A stretch of 64,000 bases of DNA from Marinobacter bohaiensis (GTDB taxonomy: Bacteria; Pseudomonadota; Gammaproteobacteria; Pseudomonadales; Oleiphilaceae), in contig NZ_QGEH01000001.1 of assembly GCF_003258515.1 (NCBI RefSeq), forward strand, positions 434,001 to 498,000, written 5' to 3'. Both the position numbers and the translations under genes were made by a program. Below the pieces are notes generated by a model. That model was not told where the DNA came from and searched no databases. It saw nothing but the letters and a program-made list of their open reading frames with translations. Below are positions 42,953-50,842 of this stretch, one piece after another. Numbering within the stretch: position 1 is the stretch's first letter; each line of letters opens with the position of its first letter.

Positions 42953-44953
42953 TCAAAGCCCGGCCTTTTCCGGTAGGCCGTATTTCTGCTGGCGATACAG
43001 CCACAGGGGCAACTGGGCATGAGCCCGTGCCCGCGTGACATCCGCTGGCGCCGGCGGTGCATCGGTGTATCGGGTCTCGCCGGACGCTGGATCGTAATGA
43101 CCGGCCAGGGGCGCCTGATCCGGCCTCAGGATGGTGACGTTGTGGTCACTGTCCATCCAGGCGAAGTAGTCGTAGAACTGCATCATGGCTCGGCCCGGCA
43201 CGTCGGTATTCCGGGTCAGGTCACGCCCGATCATCGGGTGTGTACTGTCCAGCCCGATCAGGGAGAGCAGGGTGGGCGCCATGTCGATCTGACTGGCGAG
43301 GGTCTGGATCCGCCTGGGTTTGATGTCCGCGCCCAGGATCAGGCCGGGAATGTGGAAGTTCTTTATGGGAACCAGTTCGTTGCCCCAGACCCGGTCGTCG
43401 TGATCGGCCACGATCAGGAACACCGTGTCGTCCCAGTAGTCGCTCTCGCGGGCTTGCTCAATGAATTGGCCGAGCGCGTAATCCGCGTAGCGAACGGCGT
43501 TGGCCGGGGTGTTCTTGGGTGTGCCGTGGAGCTGGATGCGGCCATCCGGGTACTGGAACGGGCTGTGGTTGGACGATGAGAACACCAGGCGGAAGAAAGG
43601 TTTGTCCTGTTTGTTGAGGGCCTTGAGTTCACGATGGGTCCGGTTGAACAGATCCTCGTCACTGACGCCCCAACTGCCGGTGAACACCGGATCGTCGTAG
43701 TCGGCCTGATCGACGATGTGTTCGAAGCCGTTACCCGTGAAGAAGCTGCGCATGTTGTCGAAGTGGGCTTCGCCGCCATAGATGAAGCCCGTGTCGTAAT
43801 CGTGTGCCTGCAGCAGCCCGGCCAGGGTGAAGAAGTGGTTTTGCGCCAGCGACAGTTTGACTACGCTGCGCGCCGGTGTGGGCAGGTAGCCTGAGATGAC
43901 CGCTTCGATACCCCGCACCGAGCGGGTTCCCGTCGCGTACAGATTCTCGAACCACCAGCCGCCCTGTTTGAGGCGCTCCAGTTGCGGCGTGTCCGCCTGG
44001 CCGCCGAGGGATTTGACGTAGGTAGCGCCCAGGCTTTCTTCGAGCACGATCACCAGGTTGAGCGGTTTTTTACGCTGCCGGGTGGCCTCCTGGGTATGAA
44101 GAGTCGGGCGATCTGTCGAGGAGAAGTGGTGGTTAGCCAGCCACGGGGCGCTACGAACTTCGTCGAGCATAGCTTCTGGTGAGTCTAGCGCCACGTAGCG
44201 TTCATCCGCCTGGATCTCGTTTCTCAGATTGTAAACGGCGTAGGCCACCGACCAGGTGGAGTTGAGGATCAGCGAATTCACCAGGGCATCGGACGTCAGT
44301 GCGAACATGGCCGGATTGGCCGGCCGGTGATCGGTGGTCGAGCGAATCCCCATAAAGACCGCCAGGACAACGAACGGCCAGGCCAGCAAGGTCCGCCCGT
44401 AACGCGGCGCTCGGCTTTCCGCCAGCCAGGGCCGGAACAGGCTGCCGCATAGGGCGGCCAGCCCGGTGCACAGCACCAAGCCGACGATCAACGGTATGCG
44501 GAAGCCATGCCAGAGCGTTGCAAACACCTCGTTTGGGTATTTGAGGTACTCGACAAACAGGCGGTTGGGGCGTACGTCGTACTGGGCGATGAATGTGGGT
44601 GTAGCCAGTTCCATGAACAGGATGACCAGAAGCATGGCGAGCGCCCAGACCATGGTAAACCGCTTCCACAGAGTCCAGGTGTGCCGGTGCCCTAAAAGCG
44701 GCAGGAGCAGCAGCGGAACGGCCACGGCCAGGCTGGCAACGATGGTGTCGACGCGTAGCCCATGCAGGAGGATCGTCGCGCCGATGGGAGTGTCCATGAC
44801 CCGGTCGGCCTGCCACAGCGTCAGCCCCATCCGGGACAGGCCTTCGATAAACAGTATGAGAACAAACAGACCCAGCAGAGGCGCGTAGGCGCCGGACCAG
44901 CGGATCAAACCATAAAAACGGCGCGGCAGACCGCTACGTTCCGATACGGGCAT
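42953..44953 (-). CDS. LTA synthase-family phosphoglycerol/phosphoethanolamine transferase
   Basis: Protein of 666 residues and the first gene of the operon; AGGAAAG lies about six bases before the ATG. Five helices (25-230) are followed by a sulfatase-fold domain in the periplasm. The nucleophile Thr is in LYATGTRSVRGIEAVISGYL, with NLVIVLEESLGATYVKSLGG (first metal Glu), the DTGFIYGGEAHFDNMRSFFT motif and LIVADHDDRVWGNE (metal Asp/His). The layout is that of LtaS and related OpgB and LtaS-like proteins of Gram-negatives, which move phosphoglycerol or a similar head group to glycans. GFIYGGEAHFDNMRxFF is the LtaS branch mark. The acceptor here is unknown. Confidence 0.85.
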   Translation of the reverse strand: MPVSERSGLPRRFYGLIRWSGAYAPLLGLFVLILFIEGLSRMGLTLWQADRVMDTPIGATILLHGLRVDTIVASLAVAVPLLLLPLLGHRHTWTLWKRFTMVWALAMLLVILFMELATPTFIAQYDVRPNRLFVEYLKYPNEVFATLWHGFRIPLIVGLVLCTGLAALCGSLFRPWLAESRAPRYGRTLLAWPFVVLAVFMGIRSTTDHRPANPAMFALTSDALVNSLILNSTWSVAYAVYNLRNEIQADERYVALDSPEAMLDEVRSAPWLANHHFSSTDRPTLHTQEATRQRKKPLNLVIVLEESLGATYVKSLGGQADTPQLERLKQGGWWFENLYATGTRSVRGIEAVISGYLPTPARSVVKLSLAQNHFFTLAGLLQAHDYDTGFIYGGEAHFDNMRSFFTGNGFEHIVDQADYDDPVFTGSWGVSDEDLFNRTHRELKALNKQDKPFFRLVFSSSNHSPFQYPDGRIQLHGTPKNTPANAVRYADYALGQFIEQARESDYWDDTVFLIVADHDDRVWGNELVPIKNFHIPGLILGADIKPRRIQTLASQIDMAPTLLSLIGLDSTHPMIGRDLTRNTDVPGRAMMQFYDYFAWMDSDHNVTILRPDQAPLAGHYDPASGETRYTDAPPAPADVTRARAHAQLPLWLYRQQKYGLPEKAGL

Positions 44954-45080
44954 GAGCTTTCCTGTCAGTGGTGTTCAGAGTGAGTGCGGTCTGTTGCGAG
45001 GGCTCGGACCGACAATGGCCAGACAGGATAGGGAAGGGGGAATCAGGCGGGTGTCAGGCAAACATCAAGAAAAGGTCAAT

Positions 45081-45100
45081 CCGCCGCCGGCCGGCGGCGG
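45081..45100 (-). terminator. GC palindrome after the radical SAM gene
   Basis: A perfect 20-base palindrome (CCGCCGCCGG and its complement) that starts three bases past the radical SAM stop on the minus strand; the T-rich stretch CCTTTTCTTG follows. It is a probable terminator, separating the gene from the envelope operon start. Confidence 0.5.
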
Positions 45101-45103
45101 GCG

Positions 45104-46186
45104 TCAGTGATTGAGATTCGTCACCGGAATCAGATCCAGCTGTTCGCCGCCCGGCCGGCGAAACAGATCGGTGCGCAGGGGCTCCGCTTCGTGCAGATTG
45201 AGTGCCAGTTTCCGGGCCTTGCGGTTGAAGCGTTGACGGATCAGGTCGGCGTAGATGCCCTGGCCCCGCATGCGATGGCCGAAGCGGCTGTCGTAGGCCT
45301 TGCCACCGCGTAGGTCGCGGATGCGGTTCATCACGTGGCGGGCGCGGTCCGGGAAGTGACGCAATAGCCAGTCCTCGAACAGCTCATGAATCTCCAGCGG
45401 CAGTCGCAGCATGATCCAGCTGGCTCGGCTGGCGCCGCTGTGGGCGGCGGCCTCGAGAATGGATTCGATTTCCGCATCATTAATGAAGGGAATCACCGGC
45501 CCCAGGATGATGCCGGTGGGAATGCCGGCGCCGGACAGCTCGCGAATCATTTTCAGGCGCGTGGCCGGCGCGGCGGTGCGGGGCTCCATTTTCCGCTTCA
45601 GATCGTTGTCCAGCGTGGTCAGGCTGACACGCACCGAGCACAGGCCGTCGGCCGCCATCTCCGCGAGAATGTCCAGGTCACGCAGGATCAGCGCGCCCTT
45701 GGTGATGATCGAAACCGGGTGCCGGTAGTCGCGCAGTACCTTGAGCAGCTCCCGGGTCAGGCGGCGCTGTTTTTCGAGCGGCTGGTAGGCGTCGGTGTTC
45801 ACGCCCAGGGCGATGGGGCTCGGAACATGGCCCGGTTTGTCCAGGGCCTCGCGCAACCGTTGCGCGCCGTTGGGTTTGGCGATCAGCTGGGTCTCGAAAT
45901 CCAGCCCTGGTGACAGGTCCCAGTAAGCGTGGGTGGGGCGCGCGAAGCAATACACGCAGCCGTGCTCGCAGCCGCGATAGGGGTTAATGGACTGGTCGAA
46001 GGGTACATCCGGAGACTGGTTGTGGCTGATGATCGAGCGCACCTGCTCGTCGACCACCCGGGTGGCGACGCTGTCCGGGCAGAGCATGTCGTCCGGATCG
46101 TGGTACCAGCCGTCGTCCTGGTCCCGGTCGGAGGTGAGGGGCTGGAAGCGATTGTGGGGGTTGTAGCCGGTGCCGCGGGTTCGCAT
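45104..46186 (-). CDS. PA0069-family radical SAM protein (spore photoproduct lyase-like)
   Basis: Protein of 360 residues from the ATG at 46186, which has AGGAGA seven bases upstream; 14 more codons are open without a site. It starts MRTRGTGYNPHNRFQPL. The radical SAM cluster motif is in INPYRGCEHGCVYCFARPTH (C-x3-C-x2-C), followed by DFETQLIAKPNGAQRLREAL, the standard PA0069/SplB-like pattern. Relatives include the spore photoproduct lyase, so a DNA-repair role is often proposed, but the substrate of this group is unknown. A consensus LexA box lies 71 bases upstream, so the gene is probably induced by DNA damage, consistent with that proposal. Confidence 0.9.
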   Translation of the reverse strand: MRTRGTGYNPHNRFQPLTSDRDQDDGWYHDPDDMLCPDSVATRVVDEQVRSIISHNQSPDVPFDQSINPYRGCEHGCVYCFARPTHAYWDLSPGLDFETQLIAKPNGAQRLREALDKPGHVPSPIALGVNTDAYQPLEKQRRLTRELLKVLRDYRHPVSIITKGALILRDLDILAEMAADGLCSVRVSLTTLDNDLKRKMEPRTAAPATRLKMIRELSGAGIPTGIILGPVIPFINDAEIESILEAAAHSGASRASWIMLRLPLEIHELFEDWLLRHFPDRARHVMNRIRDLRGGKAYDSRFGHRMRGQGIYADLIRQRFNRKARKLALNLHEAEPLRTDLFRRPGGEQLDLIPVTNLNH

Positions 46187-46544
46187 GGGCTTTCTCCTGT
46201 GACCGGTTTTCCTGGAAGTGGAGCGCACTGGAACCGGTGAACGCGTGATTCGTCGTTACTGTTTAAATATACAGTATTTGACTAAACCTTAACCACCGTT
46301 GGCGAGCACTGCAAGTATTTTGTCATTGCGGTGAAATGTGTCGTGTTTCTCACTAACTGCCGAATAATCATGAGTTTGTAATGTCGTATTCTGTATTCAT
46401 GAAAGAAATATCGAAAATACACAATATAAATTTCAATGATATTTTAGACGTTCGTAGAATGGCCAACATCGTCACCCGCCATGCAGTTCGGTTCCGGTCG
46501 GCGGGTGACGCTCAGGCTCATCAACAGATAAAACAGGAACGACC
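46187..46544. other. Intergenic region between the radical SAM gene and aceA
   Basis: About 360 bases without a supported gene. It holds the LexA box at 46257-46276. From 46370 to 46460 there is a very A/T-rich stretch, unlike the rest of the window, which is probably the aceA promoter or activator region. A frame at 46381-46599 with low-GC codons runs into aceA in another frame and has no ribosome site; I do not call it. AceA has a usable site AGGAACG before its ATG. Confidence 0.55.
46257..46276 (-). promoter_or_regulatory. LexA (SOS) box
   Basis: TACTG-N10-CAGTA with an A/T-only centre matches the LexA operator consensus at all ten defined positions. It is 71 bases upstream of the radical SAM start and about 270 bases upstream of aceA, so the former is the likely target. 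The palindrome overlaps a possible -10 region (TATTTA) on the minus strand. Confidence 0.8.
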
Positions 46545-48140
46545 ATGTCACAGTACAATCAAGACATTGAGGCCATTAAAGCCCTCAAGGAAAAGATGAA
46601 GGGCTGGGAAGGTATCAACCCGGAGCACGCCGCTCGCATGCGTGCCCAGAACAAGTTCAAGACCGGTCTGGATATCGCCAGGTACACCGCCAAGATCATG
46701 CGCGAAGACATGGCGAACTACGACAGGGATCCGGCCCAGTACACCCAGTCCCTGGGTTGCTGGCACGGTTTCATCGGTCAGCAGAAGCTGATCTCCATCA
46801 AGAAGCACTTTGGTTCCACCAAGCGTCGCTACCTGTACCTGTCCGGCTGGATGGTGGCCGCCCTGCGCTCCGAGTTCGGTCCGCTGCCGGATCAGTCCAT
46901 GCATGAGAAGACCGCGGTTTCCAGCCTGATCGAGGAACTGTACACCTTCCTGCGTCAGGCGGACTCCTGGGAGCTGAACCACCTGTTCCGCGGCCTGGAA
47001 GACGCCAAGGCCGCCGGTGACACCGCCAAGGCGGCTGATATCCAGGAGCAGATCGACAACCACGAAACCCACGTGGTGCCGATCATCGCCGACATCGACG
47101 CCGGTTTCGGTAACGCCGAAGCGACCTACCTGCTGGCCAAGCAGATGATCGAAGCCGGTGCCTGCTGCATCCAGTTGGAGAATCAGGTCTCCGACGAGAA
47201 GCAGTGTGGCCACCAGGACGGTAAGGTGACCGTGCCCCACGCCGACTTCATCTCCAAGATCAACGCCGTACGTCTGGCGTTCCTGGAGCTGGGCATCGAC
47301 GACGGCGTCATCGTGGCCCGTACCGACTCCCTGGGCGCTGGCCTGACCCAGAAGATCGCCGTGACCGAAGAGCCGGGCGATCTGGGTGACCAGTACAACA
47401 GCTTCATCGATGGCGACGTCATCGAGAAGGCCGAGGACATCAACAACGGCGACGTGGTGATCAAGCAGAACGGTCAGCTGGTCAAGCCCAAGCGTCTGGC
47501 GTCCGGTCTGTTCCAGTTCAAGCCGGGCACCGGCGAAGACCGTGTGGTTCTCGACTGCATCACCAGCCTGCAGCACGGTGCCGACCTGCTGTGGATCGAA
47601 ACCGAGAAGCCGCACGTGGGCCAGATCGCCAGCATGGTGAACCGCATCCGCGAAGTGGTGCCCGACGCCAAGCTGGTCTACAACAACAGCCCGTCCTTCA
47701 ACTGGACCCTGAACTTCCGTCAGCAGGTGTTCGACGCCTGGCAGGAAGAAGGCAAGGATGTGTCCGCCTACGACCGCGCCGGCCTGATGAGCGCCGAGTA
47801 CGACGACACCGAGCTGGGCAAACTGGCCGACGAGTGGACCCGCGACTTCCAGCGCAAGTCGTCTGCTGAAGCGGGTATCTTCCACCACCTGATCACGCTG
47901 CCGACCTACCACACCGCGGCCCTGTCCACCGACAACCTGGCCAAGGGCTACTTCGGTGACGAAGGCATGCTGGCCTACGTGGGTGGTGTTCAGCGCAAGG
48001 AGATCCGCCAGGGCATCGCCACCGTCAAGCACCAGGACATGGCGGGTTCCAACATCGGTGACGACCATAAAGAGTTCTTCGCCGGTGACGCCGCCCTGAA
48101 GGCCGGTGGTAAGGACAACACCATGAACCAGTTCGGTTAA
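46545..48140 (+). CDS. aceA: Isocitrate lyase, long form
   Basis: Protein of 531 residues, the size of the Pseudomonas-type AceA rather than the 434-residue E. coli form. The active-site loop reads EKQCGHQDGKVTVPHADFIS with the catalytic Cys near residue 221. VPIIADIDAGFGNAEATYLL holds the metal-binding Asp residues, and SPSFNWTLNFRQQVFDAW is the late substrate-binding motif. It splits isocitrate into glyoxylate and succinate, the first step of the glyoxylate shunt, needed for growth on acetate and fatty acids. Codon choice is strongly biased, suggesting high expression. It is monocistronic, with a good terminator after it. Confidence 0.95.
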   Translation: MSQYNQDIEAIKALKEKMKGWEGINPEHAARMRAQNKFKTGLDIARYTAKIMREDMANYDRDPAQYTQSLGCWHGFIGQQKLISIKKHFGSTKRRYLYLSGWMVAALRSEFGPLPDQSMHEKTAVSSLIEELYTFLRQADSWELNHLFRGLEDAKAAGDTAKAADIQEQIDNHETHVVPIIADIDAGFGNAEATYLLAKQMIEAGACCIQLENQVSDEKQCGHQDGKVTVPHADFISKINAVRLAFLELGIDDGVIVARTDSLGAGLTQKIAVTEEPGDLGDQYNSFIDGDVIEKAEDINNGDVVIKQNGQLVKPKRLASGLFQFKPGTGEDRVVLDCITSLQHGADLLWIETEKPHVGQIASMVNRIREVVPDAKLVYNNSPSFNWTLNFRQQVFDAWQEEGKDVSAYDRAGLMSAEYDDTELGKLADEWTRDFQRKSSAEAGIFHHLITLPTYHTAALSTDNLAKGYFGDEGMLAYVGGVQRKEIRQGIATVKHQDMAGSNIGDDHKEFFAGDAALKAGGKDNTMNQFG

Positions 48141-48194
48141 TCGAACGGTTCGGTCATCCCGGTCGCGGCGCTGCCCGGCCGGGTGATCCCTCAG

Positions 48195-48221
48195 AGCCCC
48201 GCTTTCGAGCGGGGCTTTTTT
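48195..48221 (+). terminator. Terminator of aceA
   Basis: Perfect nine-base stem AGCCCCGCT / AGCGGGGCT with a TTCG tetraloop (48204-48207), then TTTTTG. It is 54 bases after the aceA stop. Confidence 0.93.
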
Positions 48222-48452
48222 GTGTCCGGTTGTTGTATGCCGGCGAGACAGGACACCGTCAGCGTCAGGCTGGGATACAAACGGCGCTTCCTCTAACTCC
48301 CTGAATTCCCGTCGGTTCACGAAAACACCGTTCGGCGTCGTCGGCGACCTGTTCCATCCACGGAACAACTGACGCCGCTGCCGTCCGGCCCTGTCTTTGG
48401 GGTTCCCGTTTTATATCTTTAAATTCAGATGCTTGTAACTTCTTGGGCAGGT

Positions 48453-48468
48453 TGGCACGCGAATCGCT
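48453..48468 (+). promoter_or_regulatory. Sigma-54 (-24/-12) promoter of the surface-fibre operon
   Basis: TGGCACG-N4-TCGCT, with GG (48454-48455) and GC (48466-48467) exactly ten bases apart, matches the RpoN consensus TGGCACG-N4-TTGCW in all but one position. Transcription should start near 48479, giving a leader of about 95 bases before the ATG at 48575. An NtrC-type regulator gene is encoded 4 kb away in the same locus. Confidence 0.78.
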
Positions 48469-48574
48469 CGGATGCTTTTCGCGGGTCATGCGTCCTGGTC
48501 TGCCGCAACTCTTGGATGGAGGTGGCGACGACGTAGATCCAGTGATTCAGCAATCAGACATAAGGAAAGACATC

Positions 48575-49684
48575 ATGAATACACAGAAAAGTTTGCTGGC
48601 GTTGGCGATCGCAATGAGTCTGGGCCTTTCCGGTGCGGCTCTGGCCGATCAGGGTGGCGATGGTGACCCGAACACCAATGCGGACGATACTTCCATTGCC
48701 AACAACGACCATTCCGGCAACGTTGACTCAGGTAATGACAACAGCTCCCATACCGCCGACAGCGGTAACGACAATTCCACCAACGATGCCAGTATCGATG
48801 TGGCGGACAGCGCGAACAACAGCTCCACCAACGATTCGGGCAACGACAACAGTACCAATGTTGCTGATAGCGGTAACGACAATTCCGCCAGTGATGCCAG
48901 CACCAATGACAGTGGCAATAACAGTTCCACCAATGCCTCCGGTAATGACAACAGCACCAACGTTGCGGACAGCGGGAACGACAATTCTGCCAACGATGCC
49001 AGCACCAATGACAGCGGCAATAACAGTTCCACCAACAACTCGGGGAACGACGCCAGCACCAACGACAGTGCCAATGACAGTTCGGATAACAGTACCAACG
49101 TGGCTGACAGTGGCAACGACAACTCCGCTAACGATGCGAGCACCAACGACAGCGGCAACAACAGCTCCACTAACGACTCTGGCAACGACAACAGCGCCAA
49201 TACCAATGCCAGTACCAACGATAGTGGCAACGACAACTCCACCAACGACAGCGGTAACGACAACAGTACCGCCGACAGTGGCAACGACAATTCCACCAAC
49301 GACAGCGGTAACGACAACAGCACCGCCGACAGTGGAAACGACAATTCGACGAACGATTCGGGGAACGACAATTCGACCAACGACTCGTTCAACGTATCCG
49401 ATAGCGGTAACGATATGTCGGACAACTCGGATAACAGCATGGCCGAGCTGAACCTGCATGTGTTTCTCAATAATGCGGATCTGGACGGCAGCGTATCCGG
49501 TGTGACCACCACCTACGGCGATGCCAACGGCAAGCATTCCTACACCACAGCGACCCACCACAATGAAATCTCCGGTGGTTCCGCCAACTTCACCGGTGTG
49601 GGCGCCTTCTCGCAGAATGCCGGCAACGGCAGCGTGACTCAGTCCAACGTGAGCGTCATGTCCAACCTGACTACCGGTCAGTAA
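48575..49684 (+). CDS. Secreted Asn/Ser/Asp-rich nonapeptide-repeat protein (putative fibre subunit)
   Basis: Protein of 369 residues. The start at 48575 has AAGGAAAG eight bases upstream, and the signal peptide is MNTQKSLLALAIAMSLGLSG AALA. Residues 51-284 are about 22 copies of a nine-residue unit DSGNDNSTN with variants (DSGNNSSTN, DSANDSS). Between Lys5 and the Lys of DANGKHS near residue 320 there is no Lys or Arg, and there is no cysteine. The C-terminal 85 residues differ (ELNLHVFLNNADLDGS through VGAFSQNAGNGSVTQSNVSV) and resemble the Asn/Gln-spaced amyloid-type motifs of curlin and Fap proteins. I propose a surface fibre or adhesin subunit. An RTX-like calcium binder is less likely because the GGxGxD motif is absent. 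It is first in the operon, under a sigma-54 promoter. Confidence 0.7.
   Translation: MNTQKSLLALAIAMSLGLSGAALADQGGDGDPNTNADDTSIANNDHSGNVDSGNDNSSHTADSGNDNSTNDASIDVADSANNSSTNDSGNDNSTNVADSGNDNSASDASTNDSGNNSSTNASGNDNSTNVADSGNDNSANDASTNDSGNNSSTNNSGNDASTNDSANDSSDNSTNVADSGNDNSANDASTNDSGNNSSTNDSGNDNSANTNASTNDSGNDNSTNDSGNDNSTADSGNDNSTNDSGNDNSTADSGNDNSTNDSGNDNSTNDSFNVSDSGNDMSDNSDNSMAELNLHVFLNNADLDGSVSGVTTTYGDANGKHSYTTATHHNEISGGSANFTGVGAFSQNAGNGSVTQSNVSVMSNLTTGQ
48725..49426 (+). repeat. Tandem repeat coding for the DSGNDNSTN unit
   Basis: About 22 imperfect 27-base units in frame. Synonymous codons vary between units (AAC/AAT, AGC/AGT/TCC, GGC/GGT/GGG), so the DNA repeats are diverged while the peptide is kept. 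This argues for selection on the protein and against recent slippage, except for the more uniform block at about 49216-49390. Confidence 0.85.
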
Positions 49685-49691
49685 GCGGCTC

Positions 49692-49719
49692 GGGTCACGC
49701 CCCGGTATGGGCGTGACCC
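49692..49719 (+). terminator. Intercistronic hairpin between the fibre subunit and the small companion gene
   Basis: Perfect 11-base stem GGGTCACGCCC / GGGCGTGACCC with a six-base loop, no T-run, placed 8 bases after the repeat-protein stop. It would stabilise the upstream mRNA end or dampen downstream expression, as seen between unequal subunits in fibre operons. Confidence 0.65.
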
Positions 49720-49740
49720 CGCTTTCCAGGAGGTGCAGCC

Positions 49741-50091
49741 ATGGTGGAAAGACTGCGTTATACCCGGCACGCACTCTGGATGGTTCTGCCGCTGTTGAGT
49801 TCGCTGGCCAGTGCCGAGGACGCCCTGTTTGGCGGCCAGGCACTGTCGACCGATCAGCTCCAGGAATCGAACGGCCGACAGGGCGTTCCTTTCCAGTGGC
49901 AGGTGAACGACACCGACCAGAGCGCCGTGGTGGCCGATAACGTCCTGAACGGACCGGTCAACACCGGCGACAACTCAATCTCGGACAACGCGTTCCAGAA
50001 CATGAGCGGTGTCGCGACGGTGATCCAGAACACCGGTAACCATGTGGTGATCCAGGACAGCATGCAGATCAACGTGCTGATCAATCAGTAG
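49741..50091 (+). CDS. Small secreted curlin/Fap-like protein
   Basis: Protein of 116 residues with AGGAGGTG five bases before the ATG, a very strong site. The signal peptide ends near SSLASA|EDALFGG. The next stretch, LSTDQLQESNGR, aligns with a double-glycine leader (Leu -12, Ser -11, Leu -7, Gly -2). The mature part has TGDNSISDNAFQNMSGVATV and IQNTGNHVVIQDSMQINVLI. This gives regularly spaced Asn and Gln like curlin repeats, and similar to the C-terminus of the repeat protein before it. It could be a nucleator or minor subunit, as CsgB is to CsgA. I do not recognise a named family. Confidence 0.65.
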   Translation: MVERLRYTRHALWMVLPLLSSLASAEDALFGGQALSTDQLQESNGRQGVPFQWQVNDTDQSAVVADNVLNGPVNTGDNSISDNAFQNMSGVATVIQNTGNHVVIQDSMQINVLINQ

Positions 50092-50138
50092 TCCACAATA
50101 CGCAAGACCCAATCCAACGTCCGGCAGGAGTGAGTGCC

Positions 50139-50837
50139 ATGGGGATCAAGACTGCCACAGCGCTTTGGGCCGGGCTGGTCGTCGCGGTCCCCATGGTCGA
50201 TGCCGGCACCGTCCGGTTGCCCGGACTGGGCGGTGATATGCCGGTCAAGGTGATGAGTTTCCAGGAACGCCGCTACCTGACCGTGATTCGCCAGCAGTAC
50301 GACTTCAGCTGCGGTTCCGCCGCGCTGGCGTCGCTGCTGACCTACCACTACGACCACCCGGTCAGCGAGCAGACGGTGTTTCGCTCGATGCTGGAACTGG
50401 CCGATGAGGAAAAGGTTCGGCAGCAGGGATTCTCCATGCTGGACATGAAACGCTATCTCGAACACCAGGGATTCCAGGCGGACGGCTTCCGCATGGGACT
50501 GGCGGACATCCGGGAGAAGGTGCGGATTCCGCTGATCGTCCTGCTGGATATGGACGGCTTCCGGCACTTTGTCATCGTCAAGGGCATTTCGGATCGTGAG
50601 GTCCTGGTGGGGGATCCCGCCAGGGGGCTGAAAGTGCTCACACTTGATGCGTTCAACGAGCGCTGGGACGGCATCGCATTCGTCATCCGAAGCCACCTCA
50701 GCGAGGGACGGGCCCGGTTCAACCGGGAGCAGGAATGGCACAAGGTCGCCCGGGCCCCTATTCGACAACACAATGCACCGGGAGAAACGGCCCGAAGCGG
50801 GCCGGTGATGTTTGCTCCGCTGGGTGTGGAATGGTGA
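50139..50837 (+). CDS. Secreted C39-family cysteine protease-like protein (FapD-like)
   Basis: Protein of 232 residues. The ATG at 50139 has AGGAG eight bases upstream; a GTG at 50130 overlaps that site. A signal peptide (MGIKTATALWAGLVVAVPMV DAG) sends it to the periplasm, whereas the best-known C39 peptidases are cytoplasmic parts of ABC exporters. The catalytic set is intact: Gln52/Gln53 and Cys58 in RQQYDFSCGSAALASLLTYH, His143 in DGFRHFVIVKG, Asp159 in VLVGDPARG. FapD of the Pseudomonas amyloid system is of this family. C39 enzymes cut after Gly-Gly leaders, and the genes on both sides encode proteins with such motifs. The tail of about 40 residues is low in structure. Confidence 0.8.
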   Translation: MGIKTATALWAGLVVAVPMVDAGTVRLPGLGGDMPVKVMSFQERRYLTVIRQQYDFSCGSAALASLLTYHYDHPVSEQTVFRSMLELADEEKVRQQGFSMLDMKRYLEHQGFQADGFRMGLADIREKVRIPLIVLLDMDGFRHFVIVKGISDREVLVGDPARGLKVLTLDAFNERWDGIAFVIRSHLSEGRARFNREQEWHKVARAPIRQHNAPGETARSGPVMFAPLGVEW

Positions 50838-50842
50838 TCGAC

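Larger units (their letters stand above)
48141..48574. other. Intergenic region between aceA and the repeat-protein gene
   Basis: About 430 bases. It holds the aceA terminator (48195-48221) and a consensus -24/-12 promoter (48453-48468). Between them, 48222-48450 could hold upstream activator sites for the VpsR-like regulator; I see no clear dyad. No gene is supported here. The frame that opens at 48443 in phase with the repeat protein crosses the promoter and lacks a ribosome site. Confidence 0.6.

Noticed and set aside
46381-46599. 72-codon frame upstream of aceA
   Set aside because: No Shine-Dalgarno site, overlaps the aceA start in another phase, and its low-GC composition fits promoter DNA.
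46548-48368. 606-codon frame opposite aceA
   Set aside because: Result of strong codon bias in aceA; no domain and overlaps the aceA terminator.
48725-49426. CRISPR-like array
   Set aside because: Units are contiguous 27-base coding repeats without spacers of constant size; they keep the reading frame and vary at synonymous positions.
48649-49512. Leu/Ser-rich frames opposite the repeat protein and in other phases
   Set aside because: A periodic DNA repeat opens every frame; only the plus-strand frame has a signal peptide, ribosome site and a non-repeat C-terminus.
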